DNA from: UBA7185 sp964606855
GTDB lineage: Bacteria > Bacillota > Peptococcia > Peptococcales > Peptococcaceae
Direction of reading: 5' to 3'
Assembly (NCBI GenBank): GCA_964606855.1
Contig: CAZSHM010000007.1
Span: 1-55,595, forward strand
Length of the DNA: 55,595 nt
The number at the start of each line of letters is the position of its first letter. Position 1 is the first letter of the stretch. The notes below the pieces were generated by a model. It did not search any database. It saw nothing but the letters and a program-made list of their open reading frames with translations, and was not told where the DNA came from. Positions 41,516 to 50,534 of the stretch are shown one piece after another. A program made the position numbers and the translations under genes.

Positions 41516-43600
41516 CTACAGTTTCTCCGTCAAAATCTGATAGGCCGGCGCGCCCTCGCAGTCCGCCGGGATATCCACGCCCAGGAGCACGGCCGCCGTC
41601 GGCGCCACATCCACCTCGCGCACATAGCCCGGAATCTTGTAGTTCCGCTTTACGCCGGGGCCGGCCGCCACAAAGATGGGACCGACGGAGGTGTCGTTGT
41701 GCCCCCAGGCGGTGGATAAGGACTCGCCGTGGTCAAAGTTGTAATCCTCGTGGAGCATCATGATGATGTCCGCCGCGTCCGGGCCGCCCAGCCCGAGCAG
41801 CACCGCGTCCTTGTTGTGCAGCGCGAGCGCCACGATGCGGTGGCCGGTCTTGGGATCCTTGTACCCGTACAGGTCGGTGATGATCTGCTCCTCCAGCTCA
41901 TACTTGTCCGCCGGATCCACGATGCCGTGCTTGTCGCGGCCCTTGAGGTTGACATAGATACTGTTCGCGCGCGTCTGGACTGCCCGGGTCTTATCCCAGT
42001 CGATCTCGTTTATCTCCTTTCCGTTCTCATCCTTCTTGAGGACGGTGTAGCCCAGGCGTTTCATCACGCCGACGCTGATGGCGGCGTTCTCGCCCAGTTC
42101 CTGGTGATCGTGCTCCGGGCAGATCAGCGAGTGGTCGCTGACCAGGAGGATCGTCCAGCCCTTGTCGATGTAGGGGAGGAAGGATCCGATGTACTCGTCG
42201 CTCCAGGTGTAGGTGTTCTCGTGCCAGGCGCGCACGACGGATTCGTCGTAGACGGAGTTCTCACGGTTCTTGAGGTACTTCATGTAGGCGTGGCCGGCCA
42301 TATCCGGTCCGTGGAAGTGGCTGAAGATGACTTCCACACCCTCGTTGTCCATCATGTACTGCATGGACTTCGCCTGCCACTGCGCGCACTGTCTCCACTG
42401 CTCCTGGCCGCACTTGAGGATCAGGTCGGGATCCTGTCCCGCGCCCATGGAGGTGGCGGGCGGAGGCCCGAAGTTGGCCTTGATCTTGTCGAAGATCCAG
42501 CGCGGATACCAGCAGTCGCTGTTGTCGCAGTTCACGGCGCAGCTCGCCCACATGCGGACGTAGGTGCCGTCCTCGGCGATCTCCAGCGCGCGCATCGCGC
42601 GCACGACGTGCACCACTTCGCCGCTCTTGGTCGGCATCCTGTCGGGGCAGTTGGTGGTGTAGACATCCCGATCCAGCACATAGAGCGGCTCCGCGGCATC
42701 CTTGGAGGGATAGACGGCGACCTGATCGTACTTGCCGCCGTGCTGCAGAATGAGCGCCGGGCGCCGGATGCGTCCCCAGGCATAGTAGATGGTGAATTCT
42801 TTGGAGCCGGAAGGCGCGCTCGCCCAGCCGTCCGGCTCGCTGATGGGCGACATGGACAGGTGCAGGCCCCAGTCGGCCAGCTGATCCATGTTGCTGCCCT
42901 CGTAGCAGATCGAGTTGCGGATGGAGAACATGCCCGGCTCATAGTTCTGGAAGACAAGGCCTTCCTTGTAGACATTGTTGTAGTACTCCGGAATCCGCGG
43001 GTCCTTGGAGTTCATAACCATGTTCTTGTGCATGGGACGCTGATCCGCGAACTCGCCGTCGATGTGGCTGCCCTGCGCCGCGTAGGGGCGGAGCCCGCCG
43101 GTGGAGGTCTTGGTGGTGGCGATAATCACCACTTCTTCATCCACCTTGTGCGTGGTGTTGCCCAGGCCGCCAGGGGAGGTGCCGTCCACAACCATCAGGT
43201 TCGGGCTGTCGCTGGTCGGCGGCCAGGCGCCGCCGGGCCAGTGCCAGACCAGAGTCTTTTTGCCGGCGGCGGCGGTGACATTCCACAGCGGCTCGGCTTT
43301 TAAGAATTTGCTCATGAACGCTTCCTGAGTCATATCCAGTTCGCCGGGCACCTGCAGGTTGTAGTCCTGGATGCCGTGCGTCATCGGATAGCAGCCCGTG
43401 GCGAGCGTGGCCCACATCGGCGGGGTGATGGTCGGCATCGCGCCCAGGAGCACCAGATCCTCGCGGGCGGAGCCCATCTCCACCAGTTTCTTTAAGTTCG
43501 GCATTTTCCCTTCGTCGATCATCGCCTTGGAGAAGCGCGGATCCATGCCGTCCAGCCCCAGCACGAGGACTTTATCGGTCAAGCCTTTTTCTCTCAGCAT
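41516..43600 (-). CDS. alkaline-phosphatase-superfamily hydrolase 1 (NPP/phosphodiesterase-like)
   Basis: 694 residues with no signal peptide, so cytoplasmic. The AP-superfamily core is clear: first metal Asp17 in 'VLGLDGMDPRF', nucleophile Thr59 in 'PTITPPMWATLATG', Asp433/His437 in 'HFHGPDMAGH', Asp489/His490 in 'LLVSDHSL', and 'DHGESLS' followed by 'GHNDTS' near the C-terminus. Thr plus the 'YPMTHGI' segment resembles type I phosphodiesterase/nucleotide pyrophosphatases rather than Cys/formylglycine sulfatases. A large insert (about 110-400) presumably forms the substrate pocket. Likely a phosphodiesterase or phosphomonoesterase on an organic anion; sulfate ester hydrolysis cannot be excluded. 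It is about equally similar to its two neighbours. The start follows AAAGGAG. Confidence 0.85.
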   Translation of the reverse strand: MLREKGLTDKVLVLGLDGMDPRFSKAMIDEGKMPNLKKLVEMGSAREDLVLLGAMPTITPPMWATLATGCYPMTHGIQDYNLQVPGELDMTQEAFMSKFLKAEPLWNVTAAAGKKTLVWHWPGGAWPPTSDSPNLMVVDGTSPGGLGNTTHKVDEEVVIIATTKTSTGGLRPYAAQGSHIDGEFADQRPMHKNMVMNSKDPRIPEYYNNVYKEGLVFQNYEPGMFSIRNSICYEGSNMDQLADWGLHLSMSPISEPDGWASAPSGSKEFTIYYAWGRIRRPALILQHGGKYDQVAVYPSKDAAEPLYVLDRDVYTTNCPDRMPTKSGEVVHVVRAMRALEIAEDGTYVRMWASCAVNCDNSDCWYPRWIFDKIKANFGPPPATSMGAGQDPDLILKCGQEQWRQCAQWQAKSMQYMMDNEGVEVIFSHFHGPDMAGHAYMKYLKNRENSVYDESVVRAWHENTYTWSDEYIGSFLPYIDKGWTILLVSDHSLICPEHDHQELGENAAISVGVMKRLGYTVLKKDENGKEINEIDWDKTRAVQTRANSIYVNLKGRDKHGIVDPADKYELEEQIITDLYGYKDPKTGHRIVALALHNKDAVLLGLGGPDAADIIMMLHEDYNFDHGESLSTAWGHNDTSVGPIFVAAGPGVKRNYKIPGYVREVDVAPTAAVLLGVDIPADCEGAPAYQILTEKL

Positions 43601-43757
43601 TGTAACGTCTCCTTTGTATCAACTATAGCAGCGATGACGGGTGCCGCATCGTTCCGCTGCCTTCCTGCGGCCCCTCCGGGCAGCCCGGCGAAACAGCGTT
43701 CGCGCCTCCGGGGCGTTGCCCCGGAAGGGCCGCGGGTACGCATACAAAGCGGTCAGA

Positions 43758-45866
43758 TTACAGCTCCTCGCTGAGGATACTGTAGATCGGGGCGCCTTCG
43801 CACTGTGCGGGCATTCTGAGCCCCAGCAGCACAGCTGCGGTCGGCGCGATATCGACTTCGCGCGGGAACAGCTCCATCTCGAAGCCTTTCTTGATCCCGG
43901 CGCCGGCGGCCACGAAGATCGGGCCGACAGAGGTTCCGGCATAGCCCTCGGCGGTGGAGAGGGATTCGCCGTGGTCGTGGACGTAATCCTGGTGCACGAA
44001 GAAGATGATGTCGCCGGCGGTATAGTCGCCGCCCAGGCCTAAGAGGTTGGCATCCTTCTGGTGCAGGGCCAGCGCGATGATGCGGTTGCCCGTCTTGGGA
44101 TCCTTCAGCCCGTAGAGCGCGGTGATGATCTCCTCCTCCAGCTGATACTTGTCCGCCGGATCGACAATGCCGTGGCGGTCGCGCCCTTTCAGATTGATGA
44201 AGATGCTGTTGGAGCGCTGCTGGATTGCCCTCGTGTGCTCCCAGTCGATCTCCGGGAGCAGATTGCCGTCGGCGTCCTTCTTGAGGACGGTGTAGCCCAG
44301 ATCGCACATCACACCGGTGTTGATGCCGTAGTTGTCGCCGATGCAGGGGCTGAAATCCTCGTTGGCGCAGACCAGAGAGTGGTCGGAGAACAGCAGAATG
44401 CTCCAGCCCTCGTCCAGGAGCGGCAGGAAGTTGCCGATATACGCATCGGTCATCTCGTAGGTGCCGACCGCGCACTGGTACATATCCTTCTCGTCGGTCT
44501 TGGAGTCCTCCCTGTTTTTCAGAGAGTACATGTAGGTGTGACCGGACATATCCGGGCCGTGGAAGTGGCTGAAGACCACCTCGACCCCCTGTTCCCGGAT
44601 CATGTAGTTGATGGAGTCGGCCTGCCATTTGGCCGCCTGGCGCCACTGCTGCAGGTTGCACTTGTTGATGACATCCAAATCGCCGTCGCCGATCTGGCCG
44701 GTCGCGCAGGGCGGGCCGAAGCGCTCCTTGATCTTGTCGAAGATCCAGTTCGGATACCAGACGCGCTTGTCGTCGGCGGAGAAGCCGTTGGAGAACCACA
44801 TGCGGATGAAGCTGCCGTCCTCGGCCAGATCCAGGATGCGGATGTTGCGCACGACGTTCTCCACGCCGCCGGTGCGGGTGGGAATGACATCGTACACGTT
44901 CGGCGTATAGACGTCCTTCTCGATGACAGCCAGAGGCTGCGGCGCGTTCTTGGCGGTGTAGATGGCGATTCTGTCGTAGATGCCGTCCTCGTTCTTCAGG
45001 ATCAGGCACGGTCTCGGCATCTTGCCAAAGAGCTGCATCCAGGTGAATTCCTTGGCGCCCTCGGGGATCTCCGTTTCCCAGCCGGAAGGCTCGGTGATGG
45101 GGGACAGCGCCACGTTGGCCGGATAACAGTGCAGTTCCTTCATCTGGGAATGATCCGGCATCAGGATGTTGGTGCGCACGTCCATGGCTTTGTTCAGCTT
45201 GTAGCCGTTGAACCCTTCGATGCCTTCCTTGAACTCGTTCCACAGCTCATCCCAGTACGCCTGTTTGGGCTGCTGCTTGACATAGGGCTCCTCCACGCCC
45301 TTGAGCTCCGCGGGGTCGCCGGTCATGCCGGCGGTGCTGGAGGTGGCGTGGGAGATGAAGTCCACTTTCGGCGTCTTGGTGCTCGCCATCAGGATGCCTT
45401 CCCAGTCGCGCATCGCGTAGCCGAATCCCAGCGCGCCGGGCGTGGTGCCGTCCACGACGTAGAGATTCTCGCTGTCGCTGCTCGGCGGCCAGGCGCTGCC
45501 GGGCCAGTGCCAGACCAGCGTCTTTTTGCCCGCTTCCGCGGTGATGTTCCACAGCTGCTCGGCATGGCAGTACTTGGAGTAGATGCCGGCGAAGTTGACG
45601 TCCAGTTCGCCCTTCATGTTGATGTTGAAGTCCTCGATGCCGTGCGTCATCGGATAGGCGCCGGTGCAGAGGGTGGTCCACATCGGAGGCGTGATGGTCG
45701 GCACCGCGCCCAGGAGGCGCAGATCGTGGCGGGCGGAGCCGGCCTCGATCAGCTTTTTCAGGTTGGGCATATGCCCCTCGTCCACCATGGTGCGGGAGAA
45801 CTTCGGATCCATGCCGTCAATGCCCAGCAGCAGCACTTTCTCGGATAAACCTTTGCTCCTTAACAT
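43758..45866 (-). CDS. alkaline-phosphatase-superfamily hydrolase 2 (paralogue)
   Basis: 702 residues, very close to hydrolase 1 in the core: Asp17 in 'LLGIDGMDPKF', Thr59 in 'PTITPPMWTTLCTG', 'HFHGPDMSGH', 'LLFSDHSLVC' and 'HGIVDPADKYQLEEE'. It keeps 'DHGESLS' but has 'GYAGTS' where hydrolase 1 has 'GHNDTS', so one late histidine is lost. The central insert differs more than the core, pointing to a different substrate. ATG 45866 follows AAGGAG at a longish 12 bp. It lies 162 bp after hydrolase 3 and 157 bp before hydrolase 1; the latter gap holds a CCGGGGC/GCCCCGG hairpin. Confidence 0.85.
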   Translation of the reverse strand: MLRSKGLSEKVLLLGIDGMDPKFSRTMVDEGHMPNLKKLIEAGSARHDLRLLGAVPTITPPMWTTLCTGAYPMTHGIEDFNINMKGELDVNFAGIYSKYCHAEQLWNITAEAGKKTLVWHWPGSAWPPSSDSENLYVVDGTTPGALGFGYAMRDWEGILMASTKTPKVDFISHATSSTAGMTGDPAELKGVEEPYVKQQPKQAYWDELWNEFKEGIEGFNGYKLNKAMDVRTNILMPDHSQMKELHCYPANVALSPITEPSGWETEIPEGAKEFTWMQLFGKMPRPCLILKNEDGIYDRIAIYTAKNAPQPLAVIEKDVYTPNVYDVIPTRTGGVENVVRNIRILDLAEDGSFIRMWFSNGFSADDKRVWYPNWIFDKIKERFGPPCATGQIGDGDLDVINKCNLQQWRQAAKWQADSINYMIREQGVEVVFSHFHGPDMSGHTYMYSLKNREDSKTDEKDMYQCAVGTYEMTDAYIGNFLPLLDEGWSILLFSDHSLVCANEDFSPCIGDNYGINTGVMCDLGYTVLKKDADGNLLPEIDWEHTRAIQQRSNSIFINLKGRDRHGIVDPADKYQLEEEIITALYGLKDPKTGNRIIALALHQKDANLLGLGGDYTAGDIIFFVHQDYVHDHGESLSTAEGYAGTSVGPIFVAAGAGIKKGFEMELFPREVDIAPTAAVLLGLRMPAQCEGAPIYSILSEEL

Positions 45867-46028
45867 AGTCAGATGGAACTCCTTTCTACATAAAGTTAAA
45901 CACCTTTCGATCCGGTTTCCAGAACTTGTTCCGATAAAGAGTCGGTTGCTTTGCTGCGTGAAACCGCTGAAAGGCAGCCGTCACACGCGCCCCCGCGGAT
46001 CGGTGCGGGAGCGCGCTTTGGTTTCCGC

Positions 46029-48095
46029 TCAGTCGAGGTCGAGGATCTGGTAGATCGGCGCGCCCTCGCACTGCGCGGGGATCCGCAGCCCCATGATCAC
46101 GGAGATGGTCGGCGCCACGTCCACCTGGCGGATGACACGGTCGGTCACGCAGCCCTTCTTGAAGCCCGGGCCGGTCGCGATGAAGAGCGGGCCGGCGGAA
46201 GTATCGCACTCGCCCAGGGAGGTCGCCATGCTGTCGTCGTGGTCGTGCTCATAGCCCTCGGCCATGCAGTAGATGATATCGCCGCATTCCGGATATTCGC
46301 CGCCCAAGCCCAGAGGCACGGCATCCTTGGCGCGCAGCGCCCAGGCGATGATGCGCTTGCCGCTCTCTTTATCCTTGATGTTGTACAGATCGGTGATGAT
46401 CTGCTCCTCCATCTCATACTTGTCCGCCGGATCGACCAGGCCGTCGATGACAACCTCGTTGCCGTCGGCATCCTTCACCACATGTTTGTTGCGGCCCTTC
46501 AGGTTCAGATAGATCATCATCTCGCGGTTGGCGACGGCCGTCGTCTTGGTCCAGTCCACTCTGCGCTTCTTCTTGCCGGTCTCCGGATTGACTTCGCGCA
46601 CGGTGTAGCCCAGTTCCTCCATGATCTGAATGTTGCAGCCGGTGTCGCCCAGTCCGCGCAGGCCGTATTTCGGGCAGACCTGCGCGTGGTCGGAGACGAC
46701 CAGAATCGTCCAGCCCTCGTCCAGGAAGTGCATGAACTTGCCCAGGTACCCGTCCACCTGTTTGTAGATGGCTTCCATGATGAACTCATACTGCTCCGGC
46801 GTCACATTGTCGGTGCCCTTCGCCATGTCGCGGATGAACATGTGCTTCTGCAGATCCGGAGCATGGAAGTGGGAGAAGACGACCTCGTAGCCGTCGTTGC
46901 TCATCAGATAGTTCAGCGCGTCCGCCTGGAAGTCGGCCACGTGCTGCCAGCACTGGTGCATGCAGTCGTAGATCAGCTCAAAGTCGCCAAAGCCCAGGGT
47001 TGAGCACGGGGACGGATAGCCGACGTTGTCCACAACCTCCTGGTACAGGCTCTTCGGGGACCACATCATGTCGGCGGCGATGTTCATGGATGCGGAGACC
47101 CACATCTTGACCTTGGAGCCGTCCTCCGCGATCTCCAGGACACGCATGTCGCGGGTGGCCTGGATCATGTCGTCGCCCTTCATGCAGTCGTCGAGAATGT
47201 CGCGCACATATTCGCGGTTCTGGATCGTGACCATCGGCTCCGCGGCCCGCTTGTTCTTGTAGATGGCGATGTGATCATAGATCCCGTCCGCGTTCTTCAG
47301 GATCAGCGCCGGCCGGCGAATCAGGCCGCCGGAGAGCAGAACCACAAATTCCTTCGCGCCTTCCGGGACATCGGCCGCCCATTTCTCCGCCGGCTTGATG
47401 GAGGAGAAGGCGATATCGGCGGGGATGGCGTTGGAGCCGCCCTGTCCGTCCTTCCACGGATTGACGATGTACAGGCGGAATCCGTCCGCGTCCTTGCGCT
47501 GCATCAGGCTGGCCATGCCGCCGCCCTTCTTTTTGGGCTTCTCGTCGCCCAGGCCGGTGACCACGCAGGGAACTTTCGCGTCGGTCATGGCGCCGGAGCG
47601 GTACTCGATGGTGTCGTTCAGCTCGCTGGCCATGACGATGAACTCGCCGTCCACCTGCGCGCTGCTCATGTTGACGCCGCCCGGAGAGGTGCCGTCGACC
47701 ACGTGCAGGTTCGGGCTGTCAGAGGATGGCGGCCACGCGCTGCCCGGCCAGTGCCAGACCAGCGTTTTCTTGCCCGCCTCGGCGGTGACGTTCCAGAGCT
47801 GCTCTGCATGGCAGTTGGTGGAGTCGAAGTTCAGGCTGACCATATCCAGATCGCCGCCCTGTCTGTAGAAAGCGGTGATGCCGTGGGTCTGCGGATAAGC
47901 GCCGGTGGCCAGGGTGGTCCACTGCGGCGGGGTCACGGTCGGCAGCGCGCCCAGGAGAACCAGATCCTGCCTGGCGGAGCCTTCTTCGATGAGTCTCTTC
48001 GTGTTGGGCATGATTCCCATGTCCACATACTTGCGGGTCAGGCGCGGATCCATGGCGTCGACGCCCAACACCGCAACCTTCGTTGCTTTTGGCAT
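46029..48095 (-). CDS. alkaline-phosphatase-superfamily hydrolase 3 (paralogue, most divergent)
   Basis: 688 residues, first of the tandem set. The core has Asp13 in 'VLGVDAMDPRL', Thr55 in 'PTVTPPQWTTLATG', 'HFHAPDLQKH' (Asp and His kept, flanks changed) and 'VVSDHAQVC'. The C-terminal motif is 'DHDDSMATSLGECDTS' rather than 'DHGESLS...GHNDTS'. A Lys/Gly-rich insertion ('EKPKKKGGGMASLMQ') near residue 195 is unique to this copy. All three share the invariant 'TLVWHWPG.AWPP.SDS' segment. The start follows AAAAGGAGG. The promoter is probably far upstream (see 48096-48797). Confidence 0.85.
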   Translation of the reverse strand: MPKATKVAVLGVDAMDPRLTRKYVDMGIMPNTKRLIEEGSARQDLVLLGALPTVTPPQWTTLATGAYPQTHGITAFYRQGGDLDMVSLNFDSTNCHAEQLWNVTAEAGKKTLVWHWPGSAWPPSSDSPNLHVVDGTSPGGVNMSSAQVDGEFIVMASELNDTIEYRSGAMTDAKVPCVVTGLGDEKPKKKGGGMASLMQRKDADGFRLYIVNPWKDGQGGSNAIPADIAFSSIKPAEKWAADVPEGAKEFVVLLSGGLIRRPALILKNADGIYDHIAIYKNKRAAEPMVTIQNREYVRDILDDCMKGDDMIQATRDMRVLEIAEDGSKVKMWVSASMNIAADMMWSPKSLYQEVVDNVGYPSPCSTLGFGDFELIYDCMHQCWQHVADFQADALNYLMSNDGYEVVFSHFHAPDLQKHMFIRDMAKGTDNVTPEQYEFIMEAIYKQVDGYLGKFMHFLDEGWTILVVSDHAQVCPKYGLRGLGDTGCNIQIMEELGYTVREVNPETGKKKRRVDWTKTTAVANREMMIYLNLKGRNKHVVKDADGNEVVIDGLVDPADKYEMEEQIITDLYNIKDKESGKRIIAWALRAKDAVPLGLGGEYPECGDIIYCMAEGYEHDHDDSMATSLGECDTSAGPLFIATGPGFKKGCVTDRVIRQVDVAPTISVIMGLRIPAQCEGAPIYQILDLD

Positions 48096-48797
48096 AAAAG
48101 TTCCTCCTTTTGAAGAATAGATAGATTGGGGAAAGGGAACAGTTAGAATAAGCTTTCGGGATCTTCTGTTTCAGCTCTGTCCGGGGCTTTGAAAAGGATG
48201 CGGATACGAAATCCTCTTTCTTGGAAATATCCCCTGTGAGATCCCGAGAGACTAGTTCACGGTGGAGCAAGATCTCTCCAGACTTCGCGCGCAACCCTTC
48301 ATCAGGATGGACGAGCAGGAAGGACGGACTTCCGCTGGCTTCCGGGCAGGCGCCGTTCCGAACCATAGCCACATACCCGATAGAAGGATTCGCGATATGC
48401 CCTATATCTCTCATAAGTCCATTTTATAAAGCTGTGCATTTTTTTACAAACAGTTTTATTTTGGGCTCACAACTTGCCAGATACAAGGATTCTTTGTTAT
48501 AATAGGGCGACCGTTTTCCGGGGCGGGGCAGAGCGGCCTTGCAGGGCCATTTTTCGGGAGGAACGCGCGGGCGGGAACCGTGATTCTGGCCCGGTGCGGG
48601 CACAGGGGCATTTCACAAAAAATTTTTGTGCCCGGGAAGGCCGATTGACATATGTTTTTGTTATGCGGGCCCGGAATTCTGCCCTATAATTTTTTATAGG
48701 AAATATAAGCGCGCATACAGCGCCTCCGGAAAGGCCCGCCGGGCGGCGAGCGGCCGGCCAAGGGCGCTTTGGCGGCGGGCCGGCGCGGAGAGAAAGG
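48096..48797. other. divergent 700-bp intergenic region between hydrolase and GH3 genes
   Basis: No convincing gene. The leftward transcript may start from TTTGTA/TATAAA near 48424-48450 (minus), leaving about 320 nt of leader. The rightward transcript starts from the promoter at 48474-48503, leaving about 290 nt. Inside the rightward leader are CACAAAAA/TTTTTGTG (48614-48630) and CCTATAA/TTATAGG (48683-48700) hairpins and an isolated TTGACA (48645). No known riboswitch signature was recognised. Confidence 0.5.
48474..48503 (+). promoter_or_regulatory. promoter of the GH3 pair
   Basis: TTGCCA (48474-48479), an 18-bp spacer and TATAAT (48498-48503). Confidence 0.65.
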
Positions 48798-50477
48798 GTG
48801 TTTCATTTGGAGAATTTGCGGCAGAGCCCAGCGGTGGAAACGGCAGACAGAGCGTCGGGGCGGAACTATGTCCCGGAGGAGGTCGCCGAGCGGATGGGGG
48901 CTTTCTTCCGGGACGGGCTGCGGCCGATGTTCGATGTCGGGCTGACGGTGCAGGAGGAGGTTCTGTCGGACTTGATCACGCTCGGGCGCGCGAGCCGGTA
49001 CGCCGAGGATCACGGGTTTGGCGGCATCCGCACGAAGGAGGAATTCCGCTCCAGGGTGCCGGTGTCGGAGTACGCGGACTACCGGCCCTACGTGGCGGAG
49101 AATATGAAAGAGGACGCGCAGCAGCTCTCCGCGCTGGAGACGGAGTACTATCTGATGTCCACCGGCAATTCCGGCGCGGGCAAATACTATGCCGAGACGC
49201 GGCTGGGCGCCCTGGCCCGGCAACTGTGCATCGACCTCTGGAATCTCATGCTGACCAAGGCGGTGCCGCGCATGACCGATCCCGACGTCCGGATGCTTGC
49301 CGTCACGAACTGTTCGCCGCTGGGAGAGGCGGAGAACGGGAAGGCCGTGCGCCGGACCTCCAGCCAGGCGGCCAAAGGCCTGTGGGAGAAACATCCGCAG
49401 GTCTATGTTTACCCGTACGCGTTTCTGGAGGCGGAGATGTCCGGCGACGACCGGGACTATCTGACCGCCGTCTATACCGTGAAGGAGAAACACTTTCACA
49501 TGCTCTTCTGCAACAATCTGGCCTACTTCGGCGGCATCCTCGACTGGATCGAGAAGTGCCCGCAGCGGATCATCGGCGATATCCGGAGCGGTGTGCTGAC
49601 GGCAAAGCTCTCCGACGCGGACCGGGCGATTCTGCAGTCTACCTTTCATGCCGACCCGGCGCGGGCGGAGGAGCTGCAGCGGATTCTGGATGAGAACGGC
49701 CGCCTGGTGATTGACGCCGTCTGGCCGGAGTTTATCTTTGCGGGGGGCTGGCTCGGCGGCAGCATCGGCGTGCTGGCCAAGGATGTGATGCGGCGGCTGC
49801 CGGATCGCGTGCAGTACCTCTCCGAGAGCTACGGCTCCACCGAGGCGATGTACAACATCCCGCTCGACTTCAACTGCCCGTACGGGCCGGCCGCCGTCTA
49901 CTCCTGCTACTTTGAATTTCTGCCGCTGGACGGCAGCGGCGAAATCGTGGATCTGGCCCATGTGGAGGACGGCGCCCACTATGAGATGCTGATCTCCACC
50001 TATTCCGGACTCTACCGCTATAATCTGCACGATATCGTGTGCATCCGGGGATACACCGGCGAGACGCCGAACATCGAATTTTGCTGCCGAAGCGCGGAGT
50101 CCTTTCCGGTGCGCGCCGGCGCGGCGGCGCCGCCGCTTTACGGATATGAACTGATCGAGCTGCTCGAGCGGGCGGAGGCGGAATCCGGCTGCCGCTTCAC
50201 ATTCTATCAGGGGCTCGCGGAGGACGGCGCGCTCTCCGTCGCGGTGCAGCCGGCCGGCGCGGCGTTCGACGGGCCGGGTTTTGCAGCCTGCCTGGGAGGG
50301 GTGCTGCGGAGAGCCGGCGTGCGGCCGGGGCGGCTGTTCGTGATGCCGGATACCTACTGCGACACGCTCTTCAAGCGCCGGATGACGAACGGGCGCAACG
50401 TGCAGAGCATCAAACTGTCCCTGGTTGCGGAGCGGGAGACGCTGCAGGCGCTCCGCAGCGGCTGCTTCGCGATGTGA
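48798..50477 (+). CDS. GH3-family acyl-acid amido synthetase homologue 1
   Basis: 559 residues of the GH3 (auxin-responsive) branch of the ANL adenylate-forming superfamily. Visible elements are a nucleotide-binding loop 'YYLMSTGNSGAGKYY', 'YLSESYGSTEAMYNIPLDF' (Tyr345 to Glu349, the GH3 ATP/Mg motif), 'YFEFLPLD', and 'YSGLYRYNLHDIVCIRGYTG' with 'TPNIEFCCRS'. Plant GH3 enzymes adenylate indole-acetate, jasmonate or benzoates and join them to amino acids; bacterial relatives are largely uncharacterised. No signal peptide. GTG 48798 follows GGAG by 7 bp; TTG 48807 behind AAAGGG is an alternative. It is paired with a paralogue 57 bp downstream. Confidence 0.85.
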   Translation: MFHLENLRQSPAVETADRASGRNYVPEEVAERMGAFFRDGLRPMFDVGLTVQEEVLSDLITLGRASRYAEDHGFGGIRTKEEFRSRVPVSEYADYRPYVAENMKEDAQQLSALETEYYLMSTGNSGAGKYYAETRLGALARQLCIDLWNLMLTKAVPRMTDPDVRMLAVTNCSPLGEAENGKAVRRTSSQAAKGLWEKHPQVYVYPYAFLEAEMSGDDRDYLTAVYTVKEKHFHMLFCNNLAYFGGILDWIEKCPQRIIGDIRSGVLTAKLSDADRAILQSTFHADPARAEELQRILDENGRLVIDAVWPEFIFAGGWLGGSIGVLAKDVMRRLPDRVQYLSESYGSTEAMYNIPLDFNCPYGPAAVYSCYFEFLPLDGSGEIVDLAHVEDGAHYEMLISTYSGLYRYNLHDIVCIRGYTGETPNIEFCCRSAESFPVRAGAAAPPLYGYELIELLERAEAESGCRFTFYQGLAEDGALSVAVQPAGAAFDGPGFAACLGGVLRRAGVRPGRLFVMPDTYCDTLFKRRMTNGRNVQSIKLSLVAERETLQALRSGCFAM

Positions 50478-50534
50478 CGCGGACAGGGCGCGGGACGCGC
50501 GAAAACGCATCTGAACGACAAAGGAGCGACGGTG

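Noticed and set aside
41729..43303. 524-codon plus-strand frame opposite hydrolase 1 (and similar ones opposite hydrolases 2 and 3)
   Set aside because: They mirror each other only because the hydrolases are paralogues. They have no start signals or domains and show composition typical of antisense GC-rich codons.
43753..45243. 496-codon minus-strand frame overlapping hydrolase 2 in another frame
   Set aside because: It shares the strand with a strongly supported gene, is Arg/Gln/His-rich and has no independent start.
47719..48414. Possible leader protein on the minus strand before hydrolase 3
   Set aside because: The frame starts at an ATG without a ribosome site and runs out of frame into the hydrolase gene. 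Its first part is in the untranslated leader and shows no recognisable domain.
48110..48420. T-box or known riboswitch in the hydrolase leader
   Set aside because: I looked for the T-box core, TPP, cobalamin and GEMM signatures and found none.
48645..48690. Second GH3 promoter from TTGACA 48645 and TATAAT 48685
   Set aside because: The spacer would be 34 bp, incompatible with a sigma-A promoter. The TATAAT is part of a small palindrome.
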